A stretch of DNA of 64,000 bases from Prevotella sp. (GCA_017442825.1 JAFRYZ010000005.1:1-64000); one strand, 5' to 3'. Shown: positions 1 through 9,668, numbered from the stretch's first letter. Numbers and translations: made by a program. The notes: generated from the letters alone by a model not told the origin.

Positions 1-171
1 AACTTTGTGCATTGGCATTGGTGTTATGAGTCTTTTTGTTTCGCACCTTAAAGTTACTCATTTCTTGCGACATACGCAAGTATCCAATGCCTTTTTTGTA
101 CCTATATATTCACGTTTTTATTAACACCCGAAACTTCAATACATAATTATAAACTCAAACCGACGTTACAA
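1..171. other. Upstream region of the first gene
   Basis: No gene is seen here. A perfect 6-bp hairpin (CTTGCG at 64-69, CGCAAG at 75-80) is followed by a short T-rich stretch at about 91-98 and could end a transcript entering from the left or act as an operator. No convincing TTTG/TAnnTTTG promoter pair was found, so the promoter of the large gene at 172 was not located. Confidence 0.4.
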
Positions 172-3100
172 ATGGAAAATCTTAAGAGATTCAAGACGAG
201 GTTCCTGCTTACCATGGTGATGATGGTGTTGGCAGGACAGAGTGTGTGGGCGCAAGAACCAGATTTTGCAACTAACGTACTGCAGATTGGTGCTTTGGAG
301 ACCCAGTATCAGGTGGTAGCTCCTGGATGGAAGAGCTTTAACAAACCTGTTGTCCGTGTTTATCATAGAGAAAGTGGACAGGATGTTGTAGAGACCAACA
401 AATATGTCCTCACTTACTTGATAAACGGATTATCTTCAACGGATGTTACGGTGGATCCTGTGACCAGTCGTAATATTACTACTGATCTCAAAACCAATAC
501 CAAGGTTGATTATAACTATGGTACAGTCAATGTAGGTAACAAAACGGAAGATGGCTATGACGAGACAACTGTAACCATTCAGGTTGTAGCGACTCCACTA
601 CCTGCTTATGCAAATACGCTAACGTCTTTAAATGGAACTTATTCTTTTAAGATTAAGAAAGAGTCGCCGACTGTTACGCTTTCGCAGAGTAGCCTGTCTA
701 TTCCCGTTTTCCATACAGAAGGTTCAAGTGAAGTAGATAATAAGACTTACTATTCTTTTAATAATACGACGGAAAAAGTTATAGTACCTACAGCGACGGT
801 TTCAGTAACGAATGGCTCTTATACACAGGATTTGACGGATGCCTTTGATGTATCTTATTCTGTGCAGAGTGGAACGATTGATTTGGTTGACGATGACACT
901 GCTATTAGTGCACATTTTAATGCAGGAGAGGATTATAATACTGCTCCATTAGAAACGGAAGAAGAAATTCAGAATCCATACAAGAACGATGACCCAAGTA
1001 ATCCCAATCCAAGATGTTCTGCAACTCTTCTGGTAACGCTGACGCCAAAGGCAGAGTTCGCAGATGCTTATACTACTGTAACAAAAGTTGTTGATGTAAC
1101 GATCTTCGTGATGGGAAATAATTTGCCTGCTGACGATGCCAGCAAACTTTCTGTTGACTTCACGATTGATACGCCGAGTGATGATACCTTCCATTGGAGT
1201 CGTTGGAATGCAAATCGTCATGGTGGTCTTGATTCACGTAGTAACCATGTTTTGCCGCGTCCTATCGTTACCGCCAGCAATGGTAATGATTTGACGCATA
1301 ACAATCAGTTCAGTGTGATTTACTTTGCAGTAAGCGATTCCACGTATCAGGACTATTGCATGTTGAACGAGATGAATATCAATGACTCTACTTCGCTGTT
1401 GTCAAGTGGTCATATCTGGCATGCAGGAATTCCAACTGATGGTTCAATTTCTGGAACTAAGTTCGTTAATCCGCGTTTGAATCAAGATGATAATGCTTTT
1501 CTCTATCAAAGTAATAAAGCAGGAAAGCTGAAAGTGGGTATGTTCGTCTATATCAATCAAAAGATGAATGAGGATGCCAAGAAATTGTATCAGTATCACA
1601 ATGATAATGTGATAGACCCCGTTAATAATGCGTACGATGCAGAGAATAACCCCACTGGTATCAAATGGGGTGTCAATCCGCAGACATGGACGACACCAGA
1701 TGATTACAGTGAAACAACTTTCCTGCGCGTGACACCAGTAAAATACTTCTATATTGATGTGATGCATCGTACACCGGAACTGACGCTTGACCCAGATCCA
1801 GATGAAATCACAGTCAGCACAGCAGACACCATTACCTTCAACAACCGTTTTGAATTGACAGGTCACATCACAGATGCCAACGATGGAACTGCTGGTGACA
1901 TGATTTTTGGTGCGCCTGATGCTAACTCCGACCATTTCAGCTACTCTTTTGAGTTTACGAAAGCTTCTGGAATTCAGATTCTGAATTGGCCTCACGGCCA
2001 GTATATCTTTGCGTTGGATGCTGATGGCAATATCGTAAAGCCTATCACACGTGACGCCAATGACATGCCGGTTTATACGGTTTATACAACAGAAAAGCAG
2101 AAGTATTATCCTGCTGGCAAGGATGTGAATCAATGGTGGTATGAATGGCGCGATGTTCCTACAACAACGCCGGAAACGCTGACAGCAGAGGAAGCTGCTG
2201 CTTGGAATACGAAATATGGAGTTGACATCTTCCATGAAGGCGATGCCAAGGATGTGACTCCTTTGATTCATACCTATAAGTATTTCTCAGTGAAAGGCTA
2301 TGGTACAGACAAAGAATGGGCAATGATCTTCACCAATGCGTCAACTGTTGAGGGTGGAAATAAAGTTCCTTACAATGTTACTTACACTATTTATCCGTAT
2401 AACCACGCTCGTTGGGACGTTGGAAGAAGTGTCGTCAAGAGCTATATCGTAGAAGAAGGAAAGACGCCAGTTTTGAAGATTGACCCGAAGTCATTGGTAG
2501 CTACGGTTAGTCAAGTAGGTTTCGTAGAGCCGGACGTATGGGTAGAAGATATGTCTGGACTTGAAGTAACTAAAGATTTCCAGTTCAAATATGAAATTGT
2601 TGATGCTGGTGGAACAGGAACAACAGTTGCGTCTCCATTTACAGACTATGGAACTCTGGGTAAGCCTGACCATGATATCAATATTGGTGGTACTGCAGGT
2701 GAGGTGACAGTTAAGGTGTATGCATATACAGAAAATGCAAGTTATACTACAGTTAACAATGCGATTTTTGACACTTATACTATTCGCATCCTTGATAATC
2801 CTGCCAGTGGTGCTCTGTATGAGATTATCAGTAGCCATGATGATGATGCAGGGAATATGCCGAATACAACTACTGTTGAGCAGTATGCAGCAGCAGCAGC
2901 AGCGAAGATGGGTAAGATGCACTTCATCAATACAGGTAGTGTATATGCAGGATACACCATCTCTGGCATACCAGGTCTTGAACTACGTTTAGGTAGTTTC
3001 GATGGTACCATTTGGGAAGTCAAACAAGACGATACCTCAGAAATCGGTGCAAAAGACAACGACCATGATAAGGCAGAGGATGAAAACCATGTCCTAACAG

Positions 3101-5796
3101 CAGGTTTGCATAACAAGTTCATCGGTGGTGATACTTCACCTGTTGTTTTGGATGAAAAAGGTATTGCTACTGGCGGCTGTTACTATGAGTTCTATGCTCA
3201 TACTAATGGATTACTGACTGTTGACGGTCGTTTTGAGGTAGGCAAAAAGTATGTATTGATTGACTATGACTATCCTTCTAATGTTCAGATTGTCGAACCG
3301 TCAGAATTAATAAAAGGTGAATTTACGTTTGAGAAACCGCTGTTGGAGGACCACAGCTACCATCTCTATTGCGCTACAGCGGGAAGTTCGCTGCACATGC
3401 ACGGCTTGCGTTTCGACCCTGTATTCTTGAATCCGGCAAACAATGCTGTTACGACTAAGGCAACTTCATTCATGAACGGATTTGGCAGTAACCCGTTGAT
3501 AACCGCTGCCAACCACGACATGGAGTATGATAGCTATACTTCTGTACTGGACGGTACTGCCACGGATGCTTCGGCTTATGCTGAGGTTGGAATACGGTCT
3601 GGTAAGGTGACGCCTAAGGCTTTGACATATCCATTGGTTAACCATAAGGTAAATATCCGTGCGAAAGTAACATCATCTATTACCTCGCCGAAGGGTAATC
3701 CGATTTATAAGTGGCCGAAATATGACCTAGTCATAGGTGACATTCCTACCTATCGTTTGGGTGACCAAAAGCGTGAAACTTATGCTTGGGCAAATGATGG
3801 ATTGAAAAAAGATGGTTTCGTCTCTTCTGGTACAGATGATGCTCAAAATGCAAAGGGAACGATTTATGTACCAGTGCCTGGTGATACGGTAAGTACCTAT
3901 AACATTCTGACTCCTATCCGTATGACTTACGGTGGCTGGCAAAATCAATACAAATATAAAGCCATAGGTGTTGATGGAAATGTGATTAAGTCGAAAGTGG
4001 CAGGTCAGACAGATCAAGACTCTATTGTTATAAGAAAGGACGAGTATCAAGCCAAGAGTAATGCTGAAGTCGCAGGTCTGACAGATACGGATACTCAGTT
4101 CAATAAGTATATTGACAACTTTACATGGAGTAACGTAGCCAAGCAGAACCCGTCTGACGAAAACAACTCACAAAACTATCGAAACTATATAACTGATCCG
4201 GCTTATATGCCAGAAGATGGTCAGAGGAGTGATGACTATCTTTATGGAATCAATGGTGTGATCAAAGACAACAGGCGTGGATTCTATAAGAATACCTTCA
4301 CTCTTCCTGCACATGGTGCATATTGGCGATTCGAGCCGCGAGTAAGTGGAACCTTGTTTGTCTATCTGGTTCAGAACGGTCTTTGCTCCTATACAGGTAA
4401 CCCGTCATTGTTAGGTTCAAATAGCAAGAACTATGAGCTGTTAGACTGGAAACCACTCTATATTGTCGATGAGACAGGTCAGAATGTTTCTACAGACATT
4501 GAATTGGGGGATGGTGCTATCAGCAGCTTCATGGAAGAGTCTGGAGCTTATACAGAAGGCTTGTTGCGTTGCGATAAGAACGATTCGTATATCCGTCAGA
4601 TTACGAATACCGACCCGGATAGTGAGACTTCTGACTTCACCTTCCTTTGGGAAAATGGTAAAACGGGTAATGACGCGAAAGGATTCTCTGTTGACTATCG
4701 CGGTGAAGACTCCAACTTGGAAAGTCTGAAGGAACAGATCATGGAAAAATGGACTGGTGCAGGTGATGTAGAACAAGTTGTTACCGACCCGGAAAGCAAT
4801 GGCCATATCTTAATCAGTAAGTCATATGTACGCTATGCTGTCAACGTGAAAGCTGGTAAGAGCTACTGGGTATTCCAGCATGGTAGCAAGCCGAACTTCT
4901 GTGGATTTGCATTCGTGCCGACTGGCTATCCTGATACGATGGGAGAAACTCCTGTTAGTGTAACCATAGACGATACAAACACTTTGGATCAGAGCCTTGC
5001 CGCAGTTTCTGGTGGTGCAGAAGCCGTTTATGGTAAAACCAGTAACGTCACCTATTCTGGTCGCACTTTCTATAATAATCGTTGGACATCACTCTGTCTG
5101 CCGTTCGCTGTCAGTGAGTATAACTTCAAGAAAGTGTTCGGCGAGAATGCAAAGATTGTCACCTTCGACCAGATTACCAAGGACTTGAGCTACATCCACT
5201 TCACCATGCACAACTATCACATGATGGAGGCTGGTCGTCCATACTTCGTATGTCCTGCTTTTGACGATAATAGTGAGAGTAAGACAAATCTTGTCTTCGA
5301 AGGTGTGACGATTGAAAAGATAGGAAATAGCTATGTTCCTGCTGCATCGGATGAAACAGTTCCTGTTCAAAAGCAGAGGATTATCAAAGACCCGAATGGT
5401 TCTGTATTCGAGTTTGTGGGAACTTATAATGGTGAGACCATGAACAAGTACTCATACTTCCTCAATGGCAATACTGGTAACTTGACGAGAAACGTATGGG
5501 ATAATGTCAAATGTGGCAATTATCGTGCTTACTTGAAGAATAGTACAAGCGATAGCAACCAAGCACGCCTGTTGAGTACCACATACAATGAACCTTATGA
5601 AGACAAGCCAGAACCTTCTGTTCCAACGACAATCGTCGGCATTCCTGATGGCGGAGTCATGGAAGCAATTGGTTCGGAGAGTGCAAAGGGTATCTATACC
5701 ATCGACGGTAAGAAACTCTCGGCAAGTGCTAAGGATAGGGCTACTCTCCCGGCAGGTGTCTATATAATCGACGGAAAGAAACAAGTGGTTAAATAA
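172..5796 (+). CDS. Giant secreted surface protein with C-terminal sorting tail
   Basis: 1874-residue protein of unknown function. Residues 1-28 form a signal peptide ending in VWAQ. The body is rich in Thr, Asp, Asn and Tyr and looks like a series of beta-sandwich modules; no enzymatic motif was recognised. Near residues 1640-1700 a segment with SLCLPFAV and RPYFVCPAF resembles the pre-terminal region seen in many large Prevotella surface proteins. The last 35 residues (GIYTIDGKKL ... GVYIIDGKKQVVK) have the form of a C-terminal sorting tail for type IX-like secretion, so the protein is probably exported to the cell surface or medium. It is followed after 38 bp by a small gene on the same strand, probably cotranscribed. 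The function is unknown; an adhesin or matrix role is only a guess. Confidence 0.85.
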   Translation: MENLKRFKTRFLLTMVMMVLAGQSVWAQEPDFATNVLQIGALETQYQVVAPGWKSFNKPVVRVYHRESGQDVVETNKYVLTYLINGLSSTDVTVDPVTSRNITTDLKTNTKVDYNYGTVNVGNKTEDGYDETTVTIQVVATPLPAYANTLTSLNGTYSFKIKKESPTVTLSQSSLSIPVFHTEGSSEVDNKTYYSFNNTTEKVIVPTATVSVTNGSYTQDLTDAFDVSYSVQSGTIDLVDDDTAISAHFNAGEDYNTAPLETEEEIQNPYKNDDPSNPNPRCSATLLVTLTPKAEFADAYTTVTKVVDVTIFVMGNNLPADDASKLSVDFTIDTPSDDTFHWSRWNANRHGGLDSRSNHVLPRPIVTASNGNDLTHNNQFSVIYFAVSDSTYQDYCMLNEMNINDSTSLLSSGHIWHAGIPTDGSISGTKFVNPRLNQDDNAFLYQSNKAGKLKVGMFVYINQKMNEDAKKLYQYHNDNVIDPVNNAYDAENNPTGIKWGVNPQTWTTPDDYSETTFLRVTPVKYFYIDVMHRTPELTLDPDPDEITVSTADTITFNNRFELTGHITDANDGTAGDMIFGAPDANSDHFSYSFEFTKASGIQILNWPHGQYIFALDADGNIVKPITRDANDMPVYTVYTTEKQKYYPAGKDVNQWWYEWRDVPTTTPETLTAEEAAAWNTKYGVDIFHEGDAKDVTPLIHTYKYFSVKGYGTDKEWAMIFTNASTVEGGNKVPYNVTYTIYPYNHARWDVGRSVVKSYIVEEGKTPVLKIDPKSLVATVSQVGFVEPDVWVEDMSGLEVTKDFQFKYEIVDAGGTGTTVASPFTDYGTLGKPDHDINIGGTAGEVTVKVYAYTENASYTTVNNAIFDTYTIRILDNPASGALYEIISSHDDDAGNMPNTTTVEQYAAAAAAKMGKMHFINTGSVYAGYTISGIPGLELRLGSFDGTIWEVKQDDTSEIGAKDNDHDKAEDENHVLTAGLHNKFIGGDTSPVVLDEKGIATGGCYYEFYAHTNGLLTVDGRFEVGKKYVLIDYDYPSNVQIVEPSELIKGEFTFEKPLLEDHSYHLYCATAGSSLHMHGLRFDPVFLNPANNAVTTKATSFMNGFGSNPLITAANHDMEYDSYTSVLDGTATDASAYAEVGIRSGKVTPKALTYPLVNHKVNIRAKVTSSITSPKGNPIYKWPKYDLVIGDIPTYRLGDQKRETYAWANDGLKKDGFVSSGTDDAQNAKGTIYVPVPGDTVSTYNILTPIRMTYGGWQNQYKYKAIGVDGNVIKSKVAGQTDQDSIVIRKDEYQAKSNAEVAGLTDTDTQFNKYIDNFTWSNVAKQNPSDENNSQNYRNYITDPAYMPEDGQRSDDYLYGINGVIKDNRRGFYKNTFTLPAHGAYWRFEPRVSGTLFVYLVQNGLCSYTGNPSLLGSNSKNYELLDWKPLYIVDETGQNVSTDIELGDGAISSFMEESGAYTEGLLRCDKNDSYIRQITNTDPDSETSDFTFLWENGKTGNDAKGFSVDYRGEDSNLESLKEQIMEKWTGAGDVEQVVTDPESNGHILISKSYVRYAVNVKAGKSYWVFQHGSKPNFCGFAFVPTGYPDTMGETPVSVTIDDTNTLDQSLAAVSGGAEAVYGKTSNVTYSGRTFYNNRWTSLCLPFAVSEYNFKKVFGENAKIVTFDQITKDLSYIHFTMHNYHMMEAGRPYFVCPAFDDNSESKTNLVFEGVTIEKIGNSYVPAASDETVPVQKQRIIKDPNGSVFEFVGTYNGETMNKYSYFLNGNTGNLTRNVWDNVKCGNYRAYLKNSTSDSNQARLLSTTYNEPYEDKPEPSVPTTIVGIPDGGVMEAIGSESAKGIYTIDGKKLSASAKDRATLPAGVYIIDGKKQVVK

Positions 5797-5834
5797 TTGG
5801 ATAGCACAGAAAATTTCAATAGGATAAAATGATA

Positions 5835-6056
5835 ATGAAAAAAGTATATTTCCAACCACAAGTAGAGATTGTATCATCAAGACCATTCGAAATATGTGCC
5901 GGGTCACCTCCGAGTGCTGGTTATGATGATAAGCAGAATCCAGATAATCCAGATAACCCCATCGGTGTGGAAGACCCTAATCCAGGTGACACCCCACCAC
6001 CAGTAGGTGCCCGCTACGATGCCTGGGCAACATGGGATGATATGGGTTGGGAGTAA
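5835..6056 (+). CDS. Small Pro/Gly/Asp-rich protein of the MKKxYxxP type
   Basis: 73-residue protein starting MKKVYFQPQVEIV. An upstream in-frame ATG at 5829 would add two residues; the internal ATG is preferred because short Bacteroidales proteins of this type commonly begin MKKxYxxP. The N-terminal 20 residues are followed by ICAGS, then a low-complexity Pro/Asn/Asp/Gly linker, and an aromatic end with W-x-T-W-x-x-M-G-W. It has no cleavable signal peptide that I can recognise. It lies 38 bp after the giant secreted protein and is followed by a strong terminator, so the two probably form a transcription unit. Function unknown; see the finding on a possible peptide precursor. Confidence 0.65.
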   Translation: MKKVYFQPQVEIVSSRPFEICAGSPPSAGYDDKQNPDNPDNPIGVEDPNPGDTPPPVGARYDAWATWDDMGWE

Positions 6057-6093
6057 TATAACGAACTAACATAAAAAGATTCTATATTGCAAG

Positions 6094-6124
6094 TGCGCCC
6101 GCAGCCGTGATGGTTGCGGGCGCA
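6094..6124 (+). terminator. Intrinsic terminator of the giant-protein operon
   Basis: Perfect 10-bp inverted repeat (TGCGCCCGCA at 6094-6103, TGCGGGCGCA at 6115-6124) with three further inner pairs, followed by a moderately T-rich stretch. It lies 38 bp after the stop of the small protein. Confidence 0.8.
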
Positions 6125-6390
6125 TTGTCTTTGTTCTACAATCCTTATGGAATTTTTCTTCGATAAAAAATGTCACTTCCTCACTCAATATGTCACAATC
6201 CCTGTGTTTATCGGCGTTGCGAGGAGTGAGGAAATAGTGAGGAAGTGAGGAAATAATTGAGTAAAAGCCGAAAATTAACGTATTTTTACGTATGAAAAGT
6301 AGGGGGACTTTCATTAGAGTTCCCATCTGTGTAGGGTCTTAGCTTGTCTGAGACCGCCGCATGCAAACACCTCCTTTATAATGGCTATTC
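6125..6390. other. Intergenic region with short GTGAGGAA repeats
   Basis: No gene is seen. At 6221-6255 the unit GTGAGGAA is repeated three times in direct orientation, and an inverted copy (CTTCCTCACT) lies at about 6176-6185, so this part can fold on itself. A short stem GGTCTTAG/CTGAGACC follows at about 6336-6356. Reading frames through this region look like shadows. Confidence 0.35.
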
Positions 6391-6544
6391 GGAAAACTTC
6401 TTCGATATTTCCGGAAAACTTCTTCGATATTTCCGGAGAACTTCTTCGATATTTTCGGAGAACTTATCCGAAGCCTCCGGAGAAAGTGTCCGAAGCCTCC
6501 GGAAAAAGTGTCCGAAGCCTCCGGAAAAAGTTTCCGAAGCCTCC
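6391..6544. repeat. Seven tandem 22-bp repeats next to a gene end
   Basis: Exactly seven 22-bp units start at 6391, 6413, 6435, 6457, 6479, 6501 and 6523. Units 1-3 share the middle CTTCTTCGATATTT; units 5-7 share GTCCGAAGCCTCC (unit 7 has TTCCGAAGCCTCC); unit 4 is a hybrid. All start GGAAAA or GGAGAA and end TCC or TTC, so most junctions create CCGGA palindromes such as TTTCCGGAAA. The array ends 12 bp beyond the stop codon of the reverse-strand gene at 6557. It has no spacers, so it is not a CRISPR array. Confidence 0.9.
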
Positions 6545-6556
6545 GGAAGGATTTGG

Positions 6557-8680
6557 TTATTGGAAGGCTGCGAGGACATCACACTTGGTGATGTATCGAG
6601 CCACGCGGTTGCGGTTCTGCTGATAGAAGGCTGCGAGGTTGGCAAGAGCTGTTTGGTCGCGGTTGTTGGCAACAGACTTCCAGTCGGGTTTGTCATCGCC
6701 CCATCCGCCATGCTCTCCTGTTGCCTCTTCAGGGATGAAGGCAAGGGCAAAGAGACTCTCCTGCCGAGTGTCGAAATCGCTGGAGGCGCTGCTCTCCTGC
6801 AGCAGTTTTCTGGCTGCATTGACAAAATCCATCTCTCCTTCTTTGGCGGTATCGCCCCAGCTGTGTCCGTAGTGGGTGATGTACCAGCAATCGCCGTTGT
6901 GCGACACCTGATAGTAGCGGCGTGCCAGTTGCAGGGCAAGGCGCTGGCGTTCGGTGCCTGTGGCAAGACTGTATTGTGCTTGCAGTTGCAGAATCTCCTC
7001 GCAGAAAGCTAGTTTGGGGTTGTGGTTGAGTTTGGCGAGATGAGGTCCTTCGGTCTGTACGTTCTTGCCAAACTTTTGTCTGCCGAACCATCGTCCGATG
7101 GTGTAGTTGCGTTTGGCGAGATAGAAGCTGATGTTCTGGCTCTCCATGAAGGTCAGCGGCACGGTTTTCAGCAACGGAATGGCTTTCTCGAACTTTCCTT
7201 CTGCGATGTAGCGTGTTCCTGCCATGTCGTTGAAGTAAGTCTGGTTGTCGTTGATGCGTTGTTTGACAAAACGCTCCATTTCATCGGAAGGATTCTGCTT
7301 CAACCATTTGGCGTAAGCCACGAGTTGGTCGCCGTTGAGTTCGCCGAGGGCGGTAGAGTAGCCTGCCCAGTCCTGGTAGTTGTCGTTCCAGTCTTGGTTC
7401 TGTTCCTGTTTAGCCACTCCTGTCCACAGGCGGTCGCCTTCGTTCATCATGCTGTAGAGCGAGGTCGCCATGCAGGTGTTGCCCTCTTTCTGGTACATCG
7501 GAATCATCTCCTCATAGACCAGGCGTTCCATAGCGCGGTGGTAGATGCTCTGGCTGTATTCGTTCTCCTTCTTGGCTTCGTTGCCTTTGGCAATAAGCCA
7601 GTTCATCTCGTTCACCATCCACTTAGAAAAATCCTTGTCGCTGCGCTTTCCCTTCACGGCAGCCACCAGGCGAATAACGCGGGCATTGTCCTGCATGCGC
7701 TGCGTACCCTTCATGCTCATGGCTTTGGTCAGAGTGCCGATGGCAGTCTTTGCGTCGCCGTTGAGGTATTGCAGTTCGCCGATGGCAGCCTGCCACATGG
7801 CGGGGTAGGGGTTCTTGCCTTCGTTGATGACCTGTTTGGCGAAGCGGATGAACTGTTCGCTGTCAGCCTTGCGCACGACGCGGGCGTTGATGGTCTTGAT
7901 CCAGTCCTCGTCTATGGTTTTGTCTTCACCCGTATTGTCGATGGTTTCCTGAGCGTTGTTCACGAAGTCCTGCACGAGGAAGAGCAGTGACGGTGATGTA
8001 GGGTCTTCATTATAGACACTGCGGATGCCCTCTACGTTGCGGGCTTTGCGCAAGAGCCAGCGCACGCTGGTGAAGTCGCCCTGCTGGGTGAACAGTTCTA
8101 CGGCAGCCTTGCGCTGTCCGGTATGCAGTAGCGCTCCGGCATAGATGTTCTCCATCATCTCCCGATAGACACTCTGCGGCAGTTTGCTGCCCGTGTTCTT
8201 CCAATAGTTGATGTTCGTCTGGTGCTTCTTCATCAGCATGTTGGCACGCATGTAGAGCAGAGCCCACTGACTCTTCAGCCGTGCTCCCTTATAGGCAAAC
8301 GCCTTGGCTGCCATCTGGCGCAATGTCTCCTGTCGTTGAGCCAGTTCCGCCTTGGTGGGATAGGTCCAGCTGTCGCCCAACTGCTCGCTGATGTCGAGGT
8401 ATTTGTTCAACTCCGTCATGTAGTTCATCAACTCGCGGTCGCCACGTTTCTTGGCAATCTCCATGACGGTCTCTTTGTTCCAGAGATAGTTGTTCACCTC
8501 GTTCTTGGTATAGTTCTGCCAGAACTGGTTGCACCGTTCGGTGATGCGCCGTTCTTTTGAGAAACTGCCGTCGAGGATGTCGAACAGGTAGTAGTTGTGC
8601 GTGCTGATACCGATGCAGGCACGGGTATCATTCGGTACGAGTGCCGCTGCCAGCAGGAGAAGGAAAAATAACTTTTTCAT
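6557..8680 (-). CDS. Exported protein of unknown function, helical-repeat-like
   Basis: 707-residue protein starting MKKLFFLLLLAAALVPNDTRAC, a clear signal peptide. A longer open frame begins at 8767, but the signal peptide decides the start at 8680. The mature protein is rich in Ala, Gln, Arg, Trp and Tyr, with segments such as YAGALLHTGQRKAAVELF and AIPLLKTVPLTF that look like TPR or helical hairpins; no catalytic motif was recognised. Its start lies inside the end of the upstream gene (53-bp overlap), so the two are probably translated from one message. A tandem 22-bp repeat array lies directly after its stop. It probably acts in the periplasm or outer envelope; function unknown. Confidence 0.75.
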   Translation of the reverse strand: MKKLFFLLLLAAALVPNDTRACIGISTHNYYLFDILDGSFSKERRITERCNQFWQNYTKNEVNNYLWNKETVMEIAKKRGDRELMNYMTELNKYLDISEQLGDSWTYPTKAELAQRQETLRQMAAKAFAYKGARLKSQWALLYMRANMLMKKHQTNINYWKNTGSKLPQSVYREMMENIYAGALLHTGQRKAAVELFTQQGDFTSVRWLLRKARNVEGIRSVYNEDPTSPSLLFLVQDFVNNAQETIDNTGEDKTIDEDWIKTINARVVRKADSEQFIRFAKQVINEGKNPYPAMWQAAIGELQYLNGDAKTAIGTLTKAMSMKGTQRMQDNARVIRLVAAVKGKRSDKDFSKWMVNEMNWLIAKGNEAKKENEYSQSIYHRAMERLVYEEMIPMYQKEGNTCMATSLYSMMNEGDRLWTGVAKQEQNQDWNDNYQDWAGYSTALGELNGDQLVAYAKWLKQNPSDEMERFVKQRINDNQTYFNDMAGTRYIAEGKFEKAIPLLKTVPLTFMESQNISFYLAKRNYTIGRWFGRQKFGKNVQTEGPHLAKLNHNPKLAFCEEILQLQAQYSLATGTERQRLALQLARRYYQVSHNGDCWYITHYGHSWGDTAKEGEMDFVNAARKLLQESSASSDFDTRQESLFALAFIPEEATGEHGGWGDDKPDWKSVANNRDQTALANLAAFYQQNRNRVARYITKCDVLAAFQ

Positions 8681-9668
8681 AGTGGTATTGTTTAATGCGT
8701 TGTATATTCTGTCGGCTGATGTCGTAGAGGATGACTTCGCGGTTGGCATCGGGTCGCAGGCTGTCAACAGCCTGTCGTGCCTGCCTCACCATATCGGGAG
8801 TAGGCTGCCGCACCACGATGGAGTCGTCGGGCAGGATGGGCAGGTAGTCGTCGCGGTGCAGGATGCCGATATAGCGCCATGCCCCCTCAGACCTTAGACC
8901 TTTGACCTTAGACCTTTGACCATCCCCCTTCCTGAACACTACTTGCCAAGCGAAGACGGGGTAGGCGGTGGAGAGCGGCAGGTCGTAGTCCTTCAAGTAG
9001 CGCAGGTAGGGCTTCACATCGTGCATGTCGAGGATGGGGTCGGTACCGTCGAACTTCGTCACGTCGCCCGTGTTGTACATCATCAGCACACCGCGGTCAA
9101 CGGGTGGGGTGGGCTGCGACAGCTGGTGCAGGCGGATGGTCGCCGACAGGCGTATGTTGTGAGCCTTAGCCCTTTCCTTCAACCTTTCCAACAAGGCGAA
9201 ATAGTTGCCGCACGTCTGCTTGGTCCAGTCGCAGTCAAGCTGTATCTCGCGGATGCGTCCCATGTCGTGTGTCTCGCTCATCTGCAAGATGCGGCTCAGC
9301 AGCAGCGAGTCCAAGTCCGTATGGTCTTGCTCCATGCAGTTGTTAAGGATGTATATGGTGGGAACAACCTCCACCCCGTCCGGCTTGTTGCCGGCAAACT
9401 GCACCGTAGCATTGGGCATCGGCATCCCGTCCTTCATCACCACGTCGAAATAGCGCAGGTAGATGCGCCCGACATGCTGTTCGCGGATGAACGCCAGCTG
9501 AGCACTGTCCAGGTCGAAGACCGTGCTCCAATAGTAGGCAGCATTCATCGGCTCTCCTCGTTCTCCCTTGTCGGCAGGAGAACACAGACAGAAAAGCATG
9601 CTTACCACTATGCCCCCTATTGCCGCCAACAGGGTGCGCCAGCCCCTGACAATACTACTTCCATTCAT
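8628..9668 (-). CDS. Exported TIM-barrel-like protein, possibly DUF3142-related
   Basis: 346-residue protein starting MNGSSIVRGWRTLLAAIGG with a hydrophobic export signal ending near VSMLFCLC. The open frame extends to 9854, but a promoter at 9679-9710 places transcription start near 9672 and so favours the ATG at 9668, giving an almost leaderless message. Segments such as RIYLRYFDV, EVVPTIYI, EIQLDCDW and RLSATIRLHQL look like successive beta strands of a glycosidase-like barrel; I lean to a DUF3142-like fold, unverified. Residues encoded at about 8889-8921 (GQRSKVKGLRSEG) come from a dispersed repeat that elsewhere in this window is intergenic. The 3' end overlaps the next gene by 53 bp. 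Confidence 0.65.
   Translation of the reverse strand: MNGSSIVRGWRTLLAAIGGIVVSMLFCLCSPADKGERGEPMNAAYYWSTVFDLDSAQLAFIREQHVGRIYLRYFDVVMKDGMPMPNATVQFAGNKPDGVEVVPTIYILNNCMEQDHTDLDSLLLSRILQMSETHDMGRIREIQLDCDWTKQTCGNYFALLERLKERAKAHNIRLSATIRLHQLSQPTPPVDRGVLMMYNTGDVTKFDGTDPILDMHDVKPYLRYLKDYDLPLSTAYPVFAWQVVFRKGDGQRSKVKGLRSEGAWRYIGILHRDDYLPILPDDSIVVRQPTPDMVRQARQAVDSLRPDANREVILYDISRQNIQRIKQYHYEKVIFPSPAGSGTRTE
8889..8921. repeat. GGTCTAAGGTCAAAGG-type repeat inside a coding region
   Basis: On the reverse strand this reads as alternating GGTCAAAGGTC and TAAGGTC units, the same short repeat found between genes at 47725-47835, 48410-48437 and 49030-49060. Here it is in frame within the exported protein at 8628-9668 and encodes about 11 residues. 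Confidence 0.8.

Noticed and set aside
6391..6544. CRISPR array
   Set aside because: Units are contiguous 22-mers without spacers and no cas gene is near.
6344..7012. Forward open frames crossing the 22-bp array
   Set aside because: They run antisense through a well-supported exported-protein gene; the repeat-derived residues have no sign of a real protein.
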